Assembly: GCF_027531705.1 (NCBI RefSeq)
Contig: NZ_JAPZSP010000018.1
Coordinates: 248,001-312,000 of the forward strand
DNA: 64,000 nt
Source: Flavobacterium sp.
GTDB lineage: Bacteria > Bacteroidota > Bacteroidia > Flavobacteriales > Flavobacteriaceae
Direction of reading: 5' to 3'
Shown: piece by piece, positions 1-8,854 of the stretch
Numbering within the stretch: position 1 is the stretch's first letter
How the letters are laid out: each line of letters starts with the position of its first letter
Translations under genes and position numbers: made by a program
The notes under the pieces: model-generated
Databases searched by the model: none
Seen by the model: the letters and a program-made list of their open reading frames with translations, nothing else
Told to the model about the DNA's origin: nothing

Positions 1-366
1 AGGAACTAAATATAAAATTGCTAGAACTTGAAAATAAACTTCAAGCGACATTATAGTAGTACAGAATTTTGTAAAATATTCAAAATAAACATCTCTTTCT
101 TCATTTATTGGTTCACCGTTGGAATAGGCTTGAAACTGACGAGCATAGGTCGCCATATCAACAAAGTATTCGCCACTAACAGGACGAAGTCCCATATAAA
201 AAAGGATTAAAAAAAAAGAGAAAATTCCTAAAGAGTTTGTAAAAGCTAGATTCTTAAAATTTTGAATCTCAAATCTTTTTGATTGCAAAAACACCAGCAA
301 TATCACTATCAATAAAAAATAGTAATATACTTTGGTGTAATATTCTAAAGGAATTAATGTATTCAA
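1..366 (-). CDS. EpsG/Wzy-type polysaccharide polymerase (N-terminal part, cut by window edge)
   Basis: Open frame of 122 codons that runs off the left edge. It begins with a predicted membrane segment (YYYFLLIVILLVFLQ, about residues 11-25), a second one (SLGIFSFFLILFYMGL), then GLRPVSGEYFVDMATYARQF, which resembles the early GLRP...D...Y region of EpsG-family membrane polymerases. No ATG fits, because the first in-frame ATG lies inside the second membrane segment. The likely start is TTG at 366-364, whose TG is shared with the TGA stop of the upstream glycosyltransferase, so translational coupling is plausible. Its place at the end of a Wzx-containing operon suits the missing Wzy polymerase. 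The polymerase role is inferred from topology and context; the C-terminus is outside the window. Confidence 0.65.
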   Translation of the reverse strand, partial: MNTLIPLEYYTKVYYYFLLIVILLVFLQSKRFEIQNFKNLAFTNSLGIFSFFLILFYMGLRPVSGEYFVDMATYARQFQAYSNGEPINEERDVYFEYFTKFCTTIMSLEVYFQVLAILYLVP

Positions 367-1487
367 TTTTTTAAAATTAATGAATTAAATAAATTTTGCC
401 ACTTTAAAATAACATTTTCTTTTGAAAATCGATAACTGTTTTGCTTTCCTTTTTTACCAATTGCAATTCTTAATTCATGATCATTAATTAGAAGATTTAT
501 TTTTTCGGAAAGAGCAATAATATCTTGGTTTTTAACAATAAATCCATCTTCATTGTTAGTTATTATATTTTTTGGCCCATGAGGACAGTCAAAAGAAACT
601 ATTGGCAAGCCTGATGCCAATGATTCCAATAATATCATAGGAAAGCATTCTGTTAATGAAGTCATTACATAGATTGAATAATCTAATAAGATCAAATCTA
701 AGTTAGAAACAGCATTTTTTATTATCACATTTTTTTGCAAATTGTTTTCATTTATTAAGTTTTGAAGACTTTCAATATATTTCTTTTCTCCTTGCCCATA
801 TATATGTAATTCCCAATCAGAATTTTGTTCAACTACTATTTTCCATGCCAATATTGCTTTTTCAAAACCTTTTACTGGTGCAATTCTTCCAGCTGCAATA
901 GCCTTATGATTATTTAAAATTGCAACAGAATCATCATTTATTGTTATTGGATTTGGAATTATTTCAAGATTATTACTTCTGTAGTATTGTGCTTCATCAT
1001 CATTTAACAAAATTAATTTAGTGTACTTTGATTCAATAAAATCATTAATCAAAAAAATCATCTTTTTCAAAAAAGAAGCATTTTTTCGATCAATTTCTTC
1101 AAAATATCTTGATGAATGAAATTCTTTTAGTTTTGGTATTTGTCTAAGAAAAAAAGGTGTCCAATAAAAATCAAAAGCATAATTACATGAAATAATTACA
1201 TCAGGTTTTATAGCTGAAATTGTCTTTTTCCATTGCTTAAAATGAAATGGAATTTTAGAAATATTTTTTGGATGAAAATAACTTATGAACCTAATATAAT
1301 TAACTCCAATATCAACTCTTTTTATTTTATTCGACAAAAAGTAGCATGGTTCATAACCTTTTTGTTCAGTAGTCAAAATATAGACTTCATAATTTAAAAC
1401 ATCGGCAAAATAATTGGCTTTTTCTGCCATTACTTTTTCAATTCCTCCATGAAGATAAATCTGGTCTGTTGTAAAAAGAATTCTCAT
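363..1487 (-). CDS. GT4-family glycosyltransferase
   Basis: 374 residues with the two-domain GT-B layout. The N-terminal domain opens with MRILFTTDQIYLHGGIEKVM, the glycine-rich acceptor-side loop of GT4 enzymes. The C-terminal nucleotide-sugar domain has AAGRIAPVKGFEKAI, then an EX7E motif (ECFPMILLE, Glu280 and Glu288) and SGLPIVSFDCPHGP. It should transfer a sugar from a nucleotide donor to the lipid-linked repeat unit on the cytoplasmic face of the inner membrane. The start overlaps the stop of the preceding glycosyltransferase by 4 bases (ATGA). Donor and linkage cannot be read from sequence. It shares the DCPxGPxxII(I/K)NNEDGF stretch with the next gene, so the two look like paralogues. 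Confidence 0.88.
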   Translation of the reverse strand: MRILFTTDQIYLHGGIEKVMAEKANYFADVLNYEVYILTTEQKGYEPCYFLSNKIKRVDIGVNYIRFISYFHPKNISKIPFHFKQWKKTISAIKPDVIISCNYAFDFYWTPFFLRQIPKLKEFHSSRYFEEIDRKNASFLKKMIFLINDFIESKYTKLILLNDDEAQYYRSNNLEIIPNPITINDDSVAILNNHKAIAAGRIAPVKGFEKAILAWKIVVEQNSDWELHIYGQGEKKYIESLQNLINENNLQKNVIIKNAVSNLDLILLDYSIYVMTSLTECFPMILLESLASGLPIVSFDCPHGPKNIITNNEDGFIVKNQDIIALSEKINLLINDHELRIAIGKKGKQNSYRFSKENVILKWQNLFNSLILKN

Positions 1488-2581
1488 TTTGGAAGATCAT
1501 TAAATAAATTAACCCATTGTTTTACAATTGTTTCAGGCAAATAGCGCAATACATTTTGTTTGGCTTTGTTTCCCATTTCTTTTCGCAAAGCATCTTCTTC
1601 TATTAATCTATTAACTTTAGAAGCAAAATCTTTATAATCTCCATTTTTTACCAAAAATCCGTCTTCATTATTTTTGATAATATCACTTGGCCCACATGGA
1701 CAATCAAACGAAACGCACGGAACGCCACAAACCATTGCTTCAATCAAAACCATTCCGAATCCTTCGTAACGAGAAGAAAGAGCATATATTGAAGATGCCA
1801 AATACTGTTGCTCGATATTTTTTACTGGTTCATGAAAAAAAACACTTTTATCTATATTTAATTCTTTTGCCAATTTATCTAAACCTAGTGATTTATCAAA
1901 TTTTCCATAAATATCAAGTTGCCAATCGGGATGTTTTTGATTTACAATTTGCCATGATTGTAAAAGCAAGTCGAATCCTTTTTGATAATTTTGCCTTCCT
2001 ACAGCAATGACTTTTTTTGCTTCTAGCGAGGAAGATTCTTTAGGATTAAATGATAATGGATTAGAAATTACCGCTATGTTTTTTAAATTCCATTCAGCTA
2101 CATTATCATTGGTTAAAACCACAAATCGGTCAAAACTTTTTGCTAGTTGATTCATTAATTTGAATTTGATAGCAACTTTGGCTTTTTGAATAAACGAAGG
2201 ATTTATACCAAGTTCAATGATTTTGGAAACATGTCTTTCGTAAATAATGCGGCAATTTATAGGATTGATTTTTGGCAGAAAAAAAGCTTTCAAACCATCA
2301 TCACAAACTGAAATTATATCTGGTTGAACCTCTTTTATTACTTTCTTAACTCCCGAAACATATTGCTTTATATAGTTTATAGGATTACCTGAAACTTGAA
2401 TATCATGCAATTGAATTTTGCTACTAAAATCATAAAATAAAGGCTGCCCAAATGAGTTCAGAGTAAGAATATGTACCTTATAACCAAACGTATCAGCTAG
2501 ATGACTTGCTTTGATTGATAAAACTCTTTCAAGTCCAGCAGCTCCGTGAATTCCGTTAGTTATGTATAACAATTTTTTCAA
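1484..2581 (-). CDS. GT4-family glycosyltransferase
   Basis: 365 residues, GT-B fold. The N-terminus MKKLLYITNGIHGAAGLERV carries the G-rich loop. The donor domain has VAVGRQNYQKGFDLLLQSW, the EX7E motif EGFGMVLIE (Glu273 and Glu281) and VSFDCPCGPSDIIKNNEDGF. It ends in an ATGA overlap with the following glycosyltransferase and lies 2 bases after the previous one, so the three transferases are probably translated together. It is a paralogue of its downstream neighbour in the donor domain. Role: addition of one sugar to the polysaccharide repeat unit. The sugar specificity is unknown. Confidence 0.88.
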   Translation of the reverse strand: MKKLLYITNGIHGAAGLERVLSIKASHLADTFGYKVHILTLNSFGQPLFYDFSSKIQLHDIQVSGNPINYIKQYVSGVKKVIKEVQPDIISVCDDGLKAFFLPKINPINCRIIYERHVSKIIELGINPSFIQKAKVAIKFKLMNQLAKSFDRFVVLTNDNVAEWNLKNIAVISNPLSFNPKESSSLEAKKVIAVGRQNYQKGFDLLLQSWQIVNQKHPDWQLDIYGKFDKSLGLDKLAKELNIDKSVFFHEPVKNIEQQYLASSIYALSSRYEGFGMVLIEAMVCGVPCVSFDCPCGPSDIIKNNEDGFLVKNGDYKDFASKVNRLIEEDALRKEMGNKAKQNVLRYLPETIVKQWVNLFNDLPK

Positions 2582-2583
2582 AA

Positions 2584-3717
2584 TTAATTTGATATTTCTT
2601 CCAACATTGATAAAGCTTCTTGTTTATCGATATTTTTTCTTTCTAATAAATTTGCTTCAACCATTTTCGTGAAGTCTTTATCATTAATGTATTTTTCGAT
2701 GTTAGCCACAATTTCGTCACTATTCATATTACAAATTAATCCTGTTTTGTTATTTTCCACAATATCATAAGCTGTTGGAAAATTGGTAGTTACCACTAAT
2801 TTTTTTAACAAAACAGCTTCTATTAAAGTCAATCCCCAACCTTCAAATAAACTAGTTTGAACATAAATATCGCAAGCTTTCATAAATGGAAAAGGATTTA
2901 TAGTTTTTCCTACCAAAGTAAAATGATCTTGGATTCCATTTTGAGAAATCAAACCTTCAAGAAAAGCTCTTTCTGTACCTTCACCAACAACATACCAATG
3001 AACTGGATGCCCTTTATCTATTAATTTTTTACAACTTTCTATGGCAAGATGCAATCCTTTTTGCTTAGCTAATCTACAAGTAGTAACTATGTTAATTTTG
3101 TTAGGATTGAATTCTATCGGCATTTTTTCATCAGCTCTTTTGTCTAAGATAATATCATCAGCAAATAATTTAATGATAACAGTGTCTATCTTCCCGTTTA
3201 CTTTGCTAACTTCTTCTAAAAATCCTCTTTCAACTTCATTCGAAATAACAACAACTTTATCATACTTAGAATAGTAGGGATAATCAAACTGTATATTGTA
3301 CTTTACCATTTGATAGTCAATATTTATCCACGCGAATTTTTTTGTCGCTTTAATGAATTTAGAAGCATAGTAGGTAGTGAAACCTTGATTATATGCATGC
3401 GCAATATCATATTCTTTTTCGAATACCTCAAATTTAGGTTCAACAAGTGGCCAAAAAGTTTGGGCTGTATGAAACTTATTCGCGTGTAGTTTTTTTAATA
3501 CTTTGTATTTTATTCTTTCTATTAGACTTAATTTTGGAGGATCAATGTATATTACATTTACTTCTTTAGGCAAATAACTAATGAAAAAATTGTCTTTTGA
3601 AAACAAGATTAAATCAACATTATATTTAGTGTGATTAATATTGTTTAAAAAAGTTACAAGGCTAGTTTCTGCACCACCAAGATGTAATGATTCAATAATA
3701 AAAACTACATTTTTCAT
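2584..3717 (-). CDS. GT4-family glycosyltransferase
   Basis: 377 residues. The N-terminus MKNVVFIIESLHLGGAETSL has the GGAE loop typical of GT4 enzymes. The donor domain shows TTCRLAKQKGLHLAIESC, VVGEGTERAFLEGLI, and the EX7E motif EGWGLTLIE (Glu292 and Glu300). It is more diverged from the two downstream transferases than they are from each other, consistent with a different donor or acceptor. It sits 3 bases after the pyruvyl-transferase-like gene, inside the polysaccharide operon. Predicted to be cytoplasmic, acting on undecaprenyl-linked intermediates; specificity unknown. Confidence 0.88.
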   Translation of the reverse strand: MKNVVFIIESLHLGGAETSLVTFLNNINHTKYNVDLILFSKDNFFISYLPKEVNVIYIDPPKLSLIERIKYKVLKKLHANKFHTAQTFWPLVEPKFEVFEKEYDIAHAYNQGFTTYYASKFIKATKKFAWINIDYQMVKYNIQFDYPYYSKYDKVVVISNEVERGFLEEVSKVNGKIDTVIIKLFADDIILDKRADEKMPIEFNPNKINIVTTCRLAKQKGLHLAIESCKKLIDKGHPVHWYVVGEGTERAFLEGLISQNGIQDHFTLVGKTINPFPFMKACDIYVQTSLFEGWGLTLIEAVLLKKLVVTTNFPTAYDIVENNKTGLICNMNSDEIVANIEKYINDKDFTKMVEANLLERKNIDKQEALSMLEEISN

Positions 3718-3720
3718 AGA

Positions 3721-4818
3721 TTATTTTTTTAATGATTCTAACAAGAATTTTTTTGAATTGCTAATTGACTTATCAATAGTTGGTTGTATTAAAAGATAGT
3801 CAATATCTTCTAATTTTTCAAATTCGGAGTATTTTGAAATTAAATTTTTTCCAATGCCAAACAGCCCCAATAAATCTCTCATTCGAGTGTTTATTTTATC
3901 CGTTCTATTGACAACACAAAATTGCTTTTTGAAAATTATTGAAAAGGCAAGAGCATGGAAAGAATTGGTAATATTAAATTGAGAATGATAAATTAGGGAA
4001 AGAAATTTTTCTGGTCCATATAACCAAAAATTCTTATCTGCATAAGTAATATTGTTATTGACAGTATATATTTTATATCCTTTTTCTTTTTTTAATTTCA
4101 AAGCAATTTCCATAATCAATGGATTGCTATCAAAATCATATATAAAGACATATTTCTCAGAAATTGGATGTACAAATTTAGTTTCCCAATGTTCGGATTC
4201 TAACAAAAAAACTGGATCTAAAACTTGCTCAACATCTGTTAAACCTAACTCATTTAATATTTTTACACCCGAAGTTTCGCGTACCCCAACAGCATTAAGT
4301 CTAGCTACTTTTTCCCTAACAAAAGGTTTTATATCTTCATCGATAGCATCAATGGCAAATGAGGCGGCGTAGCTAATTTTTAGTTTATCATCTGGAGCAA
4401 AATCTAAATAAAAAGCTGGATCTTTACCATTTTGAAAAAAAGAGTTCCAAATTTGATCACTTCCACATATATAAGCGTCTGCAATAGGTAATTTATTTTT
4501 TAATTCCTGATTAGACGTGTATTCTTCGTTACCAGTTGGAATATACTTTTGAGAAAATAAATCAAACGCTTTTTTTCTTTTTAAATCCTTTATTCTACTT
4601 GGTAATTTTGCTACTAAATATAATTGCTTTAGTATTGGTTTATCAAATCTTGGATTTGAAACAGCAGTAAGACTCAAATGCCCTGATAAATAAGGTGGTT
4701 TATAATGCAATGTTTGCGCTTGGTGACCGTTAGAATTCAAATAATATAACAAAGCGTATTCCTGAAGACTTGCTCCATGGTTGTATACTTCGTGACAGGT
4801 TATGGTATTAATTTTCAT
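3721..4818 (-). CDS. Polysaccharide pyruvyl transferase family protein
   Basis: 365 residues matching the pyruvyl-transferase family (WcaK/CsaB-like fold). Recognisable parts are NHGASLQEYALLYYL near the N-terminus, AYICGSDQIWN in the middle, YAASFA, VGVRETSGVKILNELG, VLDPVFLL, and FNITNSFHALAFSIIFKK toward the C-terminus, where NSFHALAFS is the conserved Ser-His box. Family members add ketal-linked pyruvate from phosphoenolpyruvate to sugar units; some members have other transferase roles. A pyruvate ketal would add negative charge to the polymer. A 140-base gap, in which no signal was seen, separates it from the upstream flippase gene. Family membership is clear; the exact reaction is inferred. 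Confidence 0.85.
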   Translation of the reverse strand: MKINTITCHEVYNHGASLQEYALLYYLNSNGHQAQTLHYKPPYLSGHLSLTAVSNPRFDKPILKQLYLVAKLPSRIKDLKRKKAFDLFSQKYIPTGNEEYTSNQELKNKLPIADAYICGSDQIWNSFFQNGKDPAFYLDFAPDDKLKISYAASFAIDAIDEDIKPFVREKVARLNAVGVRETSGVKILNELGLTDVEQVLDPVFLLESEHWETKFVHPISEKYVFIYDFDSNPLIMEIALKLKKEKGYKIYTVNNNITYADKNFWLYGPEKFLSLIYHSQFNITNSFHALAFSIIFKKQFCVVNRTDKINTRMRDLLGLFGIGKNLISKYSEFEKLEDIDYLLIQPTIDKSISNSKKFLLESLKK

Positions 4819-4958
4819 TATTAGTATTGCTAACTTTTTTTGATTCTTGTAAACAGAAATTTCAAATAATCTGTCACTTTTATCGGCGACAAAATTACTG
4901 AAATATTTTTTCTAAATTCTCTCAAAATTAAGAACTTAAAAAAATTAAAATTAATTTA

Positions 4959-6470
4959 TCATTTGTTTTGACGCTTTCTATTAACCGCCTTTAATATCAA
5001 TCCTTTTTCGTAATCGTTCATTAAAATAAAATAATAAAATAAAGAATAAATCACAACAAATCCAAAACCGCAAACTAATAATTCAATCCATTTTGAGATT
5101 GAAAAAAGTGATATTAAATAGTACATTCCTAATGTCAATAAGGCAAGATACAATGTTTGTTTAAGAAAAACCTCTTTGAAAAAATAATTGATTTCAAAAC
5201 CAAATATTTTGACAAAATACACATTGGTAATAACACTATTGACCAGCATTGCTGCTGCAATTGAGCTAATGATACCTAACATTCCATAGTGCAATGAAAA
5301 ATAATATCCAAAAAACACTCCAAATGTCATTGTAATAAGATTTAGAATAGCTTTAAATTTAACTTTATTTTTAGCTTCCAATATAGAGTTTCCGAAACTT
5401 TGTGTAAGTGGTATTGTTAAAACTACCATTACAATAAGAGCAATAATCCATGATTGTTTGTACTCATCACCAACCCATAACTTTATAAAAGCTTGTCCAA
5501 ATAATATAAACCCAGTCAAAATTAAATACTGAACCATTATATTTATTCTAGCTATTTGTGTCATTGCCTTAGAAAGTTCAGTCGCATTGTTGTTGGACAC
5601 GATCATTTGAGTTGCTCTTGGTAACAAAACATTGTTGATAGCAGCAGGAAAAGCACCATAATAAGAGCCTAGCATTATACCAATACCGAAAATTGCAACT
5701 TGTAAAGTATTGGTATTAATTCCTAAAACTAATTGACCAAAATTCCATTGAAAAGTTTGAATTACTACATAAATGAATATCCAAATGGAATATTTAAAAA
5801 TGTTCTTAACTAAAGGAATTTCAAGTCCTTTGAAATGGATTTTTACATTTAATTTTTTGAAAACAAAATAAGAAACAGTTAGAATTGTTAGAACGTTTAA
5901 AATAGTATCAATTATAACTAGTGAAATAGCTTTTCCACCTAAAGTTAAAACAGCTAAAATTGTTATAGTTCTAAAAAGATATTTAATAATTGAAACTATT
6001 CTAGGTATTGCAAAATATTCATAAGCATTACAAATTGCTGTAAAAGCACCGCCAGGCAAAGCAATAGCAAGATCAAAAATTAAAAATTGAAACATTATTT
6101 TTGCTTTACGAATTTCATCAACCGTAAGCGATTTTTGAAAAATAACATCCAGTTTGAAGTAAAAAAAAACTCCGATTGCCACAAGAATTGCAGAAATGAC
6201 AAAATAAATAATAAAAATAGAGCCTAGAAATTTTTTCTCACCTTCGGAATTTTTTTCAGCTCTATATTTTGCTACAAATCGAATAATTGTATTAGTTAAC
6301 CCAAAATCCATTAAAGCTAAATAAGCAATAAAAGAACCTATAAGTGTATACAACCCATACTCTGACGAACCCAAAGAACGGATTATAAAAGGAGTCAATA
6401 TTAATCCTATGACATTAGTCAGAAATATATTGACATAGGAAAGTATAACACCAATTTTTATTTGGTTCAT
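4959..6470 (-). CDS. Wzx-type lipid-linked oligosaccharide flippase
   Basis: 503 residues, almost entirely hydrophobic with about 12-14 predicted membrane segments. The N-terminus MNQIKIGVILSYVNIFLTNVIGLILTP-type opening and the following RSLGSSEYGLY box are typical of the polysaccharide-transporter (MOP) superfamily; a central basic/aromatic stretch ISRIxRxx-like is seen around TQMIVSNNNATELSKAMTQI. It would move undecaprenyl-PP-linked repeat units from the cytoplasmic to the periplasmic face for polymerisation. It lies downstream of rfbB (24 bases) in the same operon. Together with the Wza/Wzc pair this makes the pathway Wzx/Wzy-dependent rather than ABC-dependent. Confidence 0.88.
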   Translation of the reverse strand: MNQIKIGVILSYVNIFLTNVIGLILTPFIIRSLGSSEYGLYTLIGSFIAYLALMDFGLTNTIIRFVAKYRAEKNSEGEKKFLGSIFIIYFVISAILVAIGVFFYFKLDVIFQKSLTVDEIRKAKIMFQFLIFDLAIALPGGAFTAICNAYEYFAIPRIVSIIKYLFRTITILAVLTLGGKAISLVIIDTILNVLTILTVSYFVFKKLNVKIHFKGLEIPLVKNIFKYSIWIFIYVVIQTFQWNFGQLVLGINTNTLQVAIFGIGIMLGSYYGAFPAAINNVLLPRATQMIVSNNNATELSKAMTQIARINIMVQYLILTGFILFGQAFIKLWVGDEYKQSWIIALIVMVVLTIPLTQSFGNSILEAKNKVKFKAILNLITMTFGVFFGYYFSLHYGMLGIISSIAAAMLVNSVITNVYFVKIFGFEINYFFKEVFLKQTLYLALLTLGMYYLISLFSISKWIELLVCGFGFVVIYSLFYYFILMNDYEKGLILKAVNRKRQNK

Positions 6471-6494
6471 TTTGAGTTTAATTTATAAAACAAA

Positions 6495-7541
6495 TTAATT
6501 ATACTGCTTCTTATAATAATTGGCATATTCGCCAGATGTCACATTATTTAACCATTTTTCGTTGGCTAAATACCAGTCGATAGTTCTTTCAAGACCTTCT
6601 TCAAAAGTAACAGATGGTTTCCAGCCTAATTCTTTGTTGATTTTGGTTGCATCGATAGCGTAACGTAAATCGTGTCCAGGCCTATCTTTTACATAGGTAA
6701 TTAATTCTGCCGATTTTCCTTCTGGTCTGTTTAGTTTTTTGTCCATTATTTGGCATAATAATTTTACCAAATCAATGTTTTGCCATTCATTAAAACCTCC
6801 AATATTGTAGGTTTCATGATTTTTTCCTTCATGAAAAACCAAATCAATTGCTCTAGCATGATCTTCTACAAAAAGCCAGTCACGAGTATATTTACCATCG
6901 CCATAAACTGGCAAAGGTTTGTTATTGATAATATTATTTATAAAAAGAGGAATTAATTTTTCAGGAAAATGAAATGGACCGTAATTATTGGAACAATTGG
7001 TAACTACATAAGGCAAACCATACGTTTCACCATAAGCTCTAACAAAGTGGTCAGAACTTGCTTTAGAAGCAGAATAAGGTGAATTTGGATCGTAAGATGT
7101 GGTTTCAGTAAATAAACCTTCAGCACCAAGCGAACCATAAACCTCATCGGTAGAAATATGGTAAAATCTTTTGCCTTCACAATTATCTTTCCAGATTGTT
7201 TTGGCAGCGTTTAAAAGATTCATAGTTCCAATTACATTTGTTTTTACAAACGAAAGCGGGTCGGTTATAGAACGGTCAACGTGAGATTCAGCAGCAAGAT
7301 GCACTACTCCATCAAATTGATGCTCTTGAAACAAATTATTTATAAATGTTTCATCTACAATATCACCTTTTATGAAAGTATAATTTGGTTCATTTTGAAT
7401 ATCAGCAATATTTTCAAGATTACCAGCATAGGTCAATGCATCAAGGTTGAATATATGATAATTAGGATAACTTTTCACAAATCTTCTCACTACGTGAGAA
7501 CCTATAAAACCTGCACCACCTGTGATTACAATTTTTTTCAT
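6495..7541 (-). CDS. rfbB: dTDP-glucose 4,6-dehydratase
   Basis: 348 residues, extended short-chain dehydrogenase/reductase. The NAD-binding motif GGAGFIGS is at residues 8-15, HISTDEVYGSLG carries the catalytic Thr-Asp-Glu, and the YxxxK pair is Tyr156/Lys160 in SPYSASKASSDH. It converts dTDP-glucose to dTDP-4-keto-6-deoxyglucose, the branch point to rhamnose, fucosamine-type and other deoxy sugars. It follows the nucleotide-sugar dehydrogenase by 10 bases. No rfbA, rfbC or rfbD is present in the window, so the dTDP-glucose supply and the next step must be encoded elsewhere, probably beyond base 1. Confidence 0.95.
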   Translation of the reverse strand: MKKIVITGGAGFIGSHVVRRFVKSYPNYHIFNLDALTYAGNLENIADIQNEPNYTFIKGDIVDETFINNLFQEHQFDGVVHLAAESHVDRSITDPLSFVKTNVIGTMNLLNAAKTIWKDNCEGKRFYHISTDEVYGSLGAEGLFTETTSYDPNSPYSASKASSDHFVRAYGETYGLPYVVTNCSNNYGPFHFPEKLIPLFINNIINNKPLPVYGDGKYTRDWLFVEDHARAIDLVFHEGKNHETYNIGGFNEWQNIDLVKLLCQIMDKKLNRPEGKSAELITYVKDRPGHDLRYAIDATKINKELGWKPSVTFEEGLERTIDWYLANEKWLNNVTSGEYANYYKKQYN

Positions 7542-7551
7542 AACAATTTAA

Positions 7552-8829
7552 TTAAAGATTTCCATCTACATTAATTTTCAAAACCCCTTTTACATCATAT
7601 AAAACCGAGTTTTCTTTTCTTACTTTTTCTATATCTAAGTCTAAAAATTCTTTGTGCGAAACACCTAATACAACCGAATCATATTTAGCATCTGGCAATT
7701 TTGTTGTTGTTACAATATTATATTCATGCAAAACATCTGCAGGATTAGCCCATGGATCAAATATCGTAATATTTACATGATATTCTTTAAGGGCGTTTAT
7801 AACATCAACAATTTTTGTGTTTCTAACATCAGGACAATTTTCTTTGAAAGTTATTCCTAATAGCAATATATCAGCATTGTTTATTGTAATTCCTTTTCTA
7901 ATCATTAATTTAATGATTTGAGAAGCTACATATTCTCCCATACTGTCATTTAGTCGTCTTCCAGCTAATATAATTTCGGGATGATATCCCATTTCTTGTG
8001 CTTTTTGAGCTAAATAATAAGGATCAACACCTATGCAATGTCCACCAACCAAACCAGGTTTAAAAGGAAGAAAATTCCATTTCGTACCAGCAGCCGCTAA
8101 AACATCGTGAGTATTTATCCCCATAATATTGAAGATTTTAGCTAGCTCATTTACAAAAGCGATATTGATATCACGTTGTGAATTTTCAATAACTTTTGCA
8201 GCTTCAGCAACTTTTATTGTAGGTGCCAAATGTGTTCCAGCAATAATTACAGATTTATAAAGAGCATCCACTTTTTCACCAATTTCAGGAGTTGAACCAG
8301 CTGTAACTTTTAGAATTTTTTCAACCGTATGTTCTTTATCACCTGGATTTATTCGTTCAGGCGAATAACCTGCAAAAAAATCTTCATTGAATTTTAATCC
8401 GCTTATTTTTTCTAAAACGGGCACACATTCATCTTCTGTAACACCGGGATATACTGTTGATTCGTATATAACAATGTCGCCTTTTTTGAGAACTTTACCA
8501 ACTGTTTCACTAGACTTATACAATGGTGTTAAATCTGGACGATTATTTTTATCGACAGGTGTCGGAACCGTAATAATGTAATAATTACAGTTTTGAATAT
8601 CTTCTAAGTTATTACTACAAAAAAGTCCAATTGATTCTAGAGGTTTGGCAACTAAAACTGCTTTTAAATCTTCGTCATTGACTTCTAATGTTTTATCAAT
8701 ACCAGCGTTTAATTCCTCAATTCTTTTTTGATTAATATCAAACCCAACTACGGGATATTTAGTGGCAAAAAGTCTTGCTAGAGGCAAACCAACATAACCC
8801 AAACCAATAATTGCAATTTTGATATTCAT
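7552..8829 (-). CDS. UDP-N-acetyl-hexosamine 6-dehydrogenase (WbpA/TviB/WecC group)
   Basis: 425 residues. The N-terminal Rossmann motif is IGLGYVGLPLA, followed by GFDINQKRIEELNAG. The catalytic cysteine is Cys265 in GGHCIGVDPYYLAQKA, the box typical of the enzymes that oxidise UDP-GlcNAc, UDP-GalNAc or UDP-ManNAc twice to the uronic acid. The central dimer domain (KVAEAAKVIENSQRDINIAF) and the C-terminal UDP-binding domain (ITFKENCPDVRNTK) are complete. Paired with the epimerase two genes upstream, UDP-GalNAcA is the most likely product; UDP-GlcNAcA or UDP-ManNAcA cannot be excluded. Length is normal for the family. Confidence 0.9.
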   Translation of the reverse strand: MNIKIAIIGLGYVGLPLARLFATKYPVVGFDINQKRIEELNAGIDKTLEVNDEDLKAVLVAKPLESIGLFCSNNLEDIQNCNYYIITVPTPVDKNNRPDLTPLYKSSETVGKVLKKGDIVIYESTVYPGVTEDECVPVLEKISGLKFNEDFFAGYSPERINPGDKEHTVEKILKVTAGSTPEIGEKVDALYKSVIIAGTHLAPTIKVAEAAKVIENSQRDINIAFVNELAKIFNIMGINTHDVLAAAGTKWNFLPFKPGLVGGHCIGVDPYYLAQKAQEMGYHPEIILAGRRLNDSMGEYVASQIIKLMIRKGITINNADILLLGITFKENCPDVRNTKIVDVINALKEYHVNITIFDPWANPADVLHEYNIVTTTKLPDAKYDSVVLGVSHKEFLDLDIEKVRKENSVLYDVKGVLKINVDGNL

Positions 8830-8854
8830 TTTTATATTTTATTCTGATTAATTC

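Noticed and set aside
28..210. Plus-strand open frame of 60 codons at the left edge
   Set aside because: It lies opposite the polymerase gene, whose minus-strand frame has membrane helices and a family-like motif.
4819..4958. Hidden small gene or promoter inside the polysaccharide operon
   Set aside because: The 140-base gap has no credible frame, no TAnnTTTG box with proper spacing and no stable inverted repeat.
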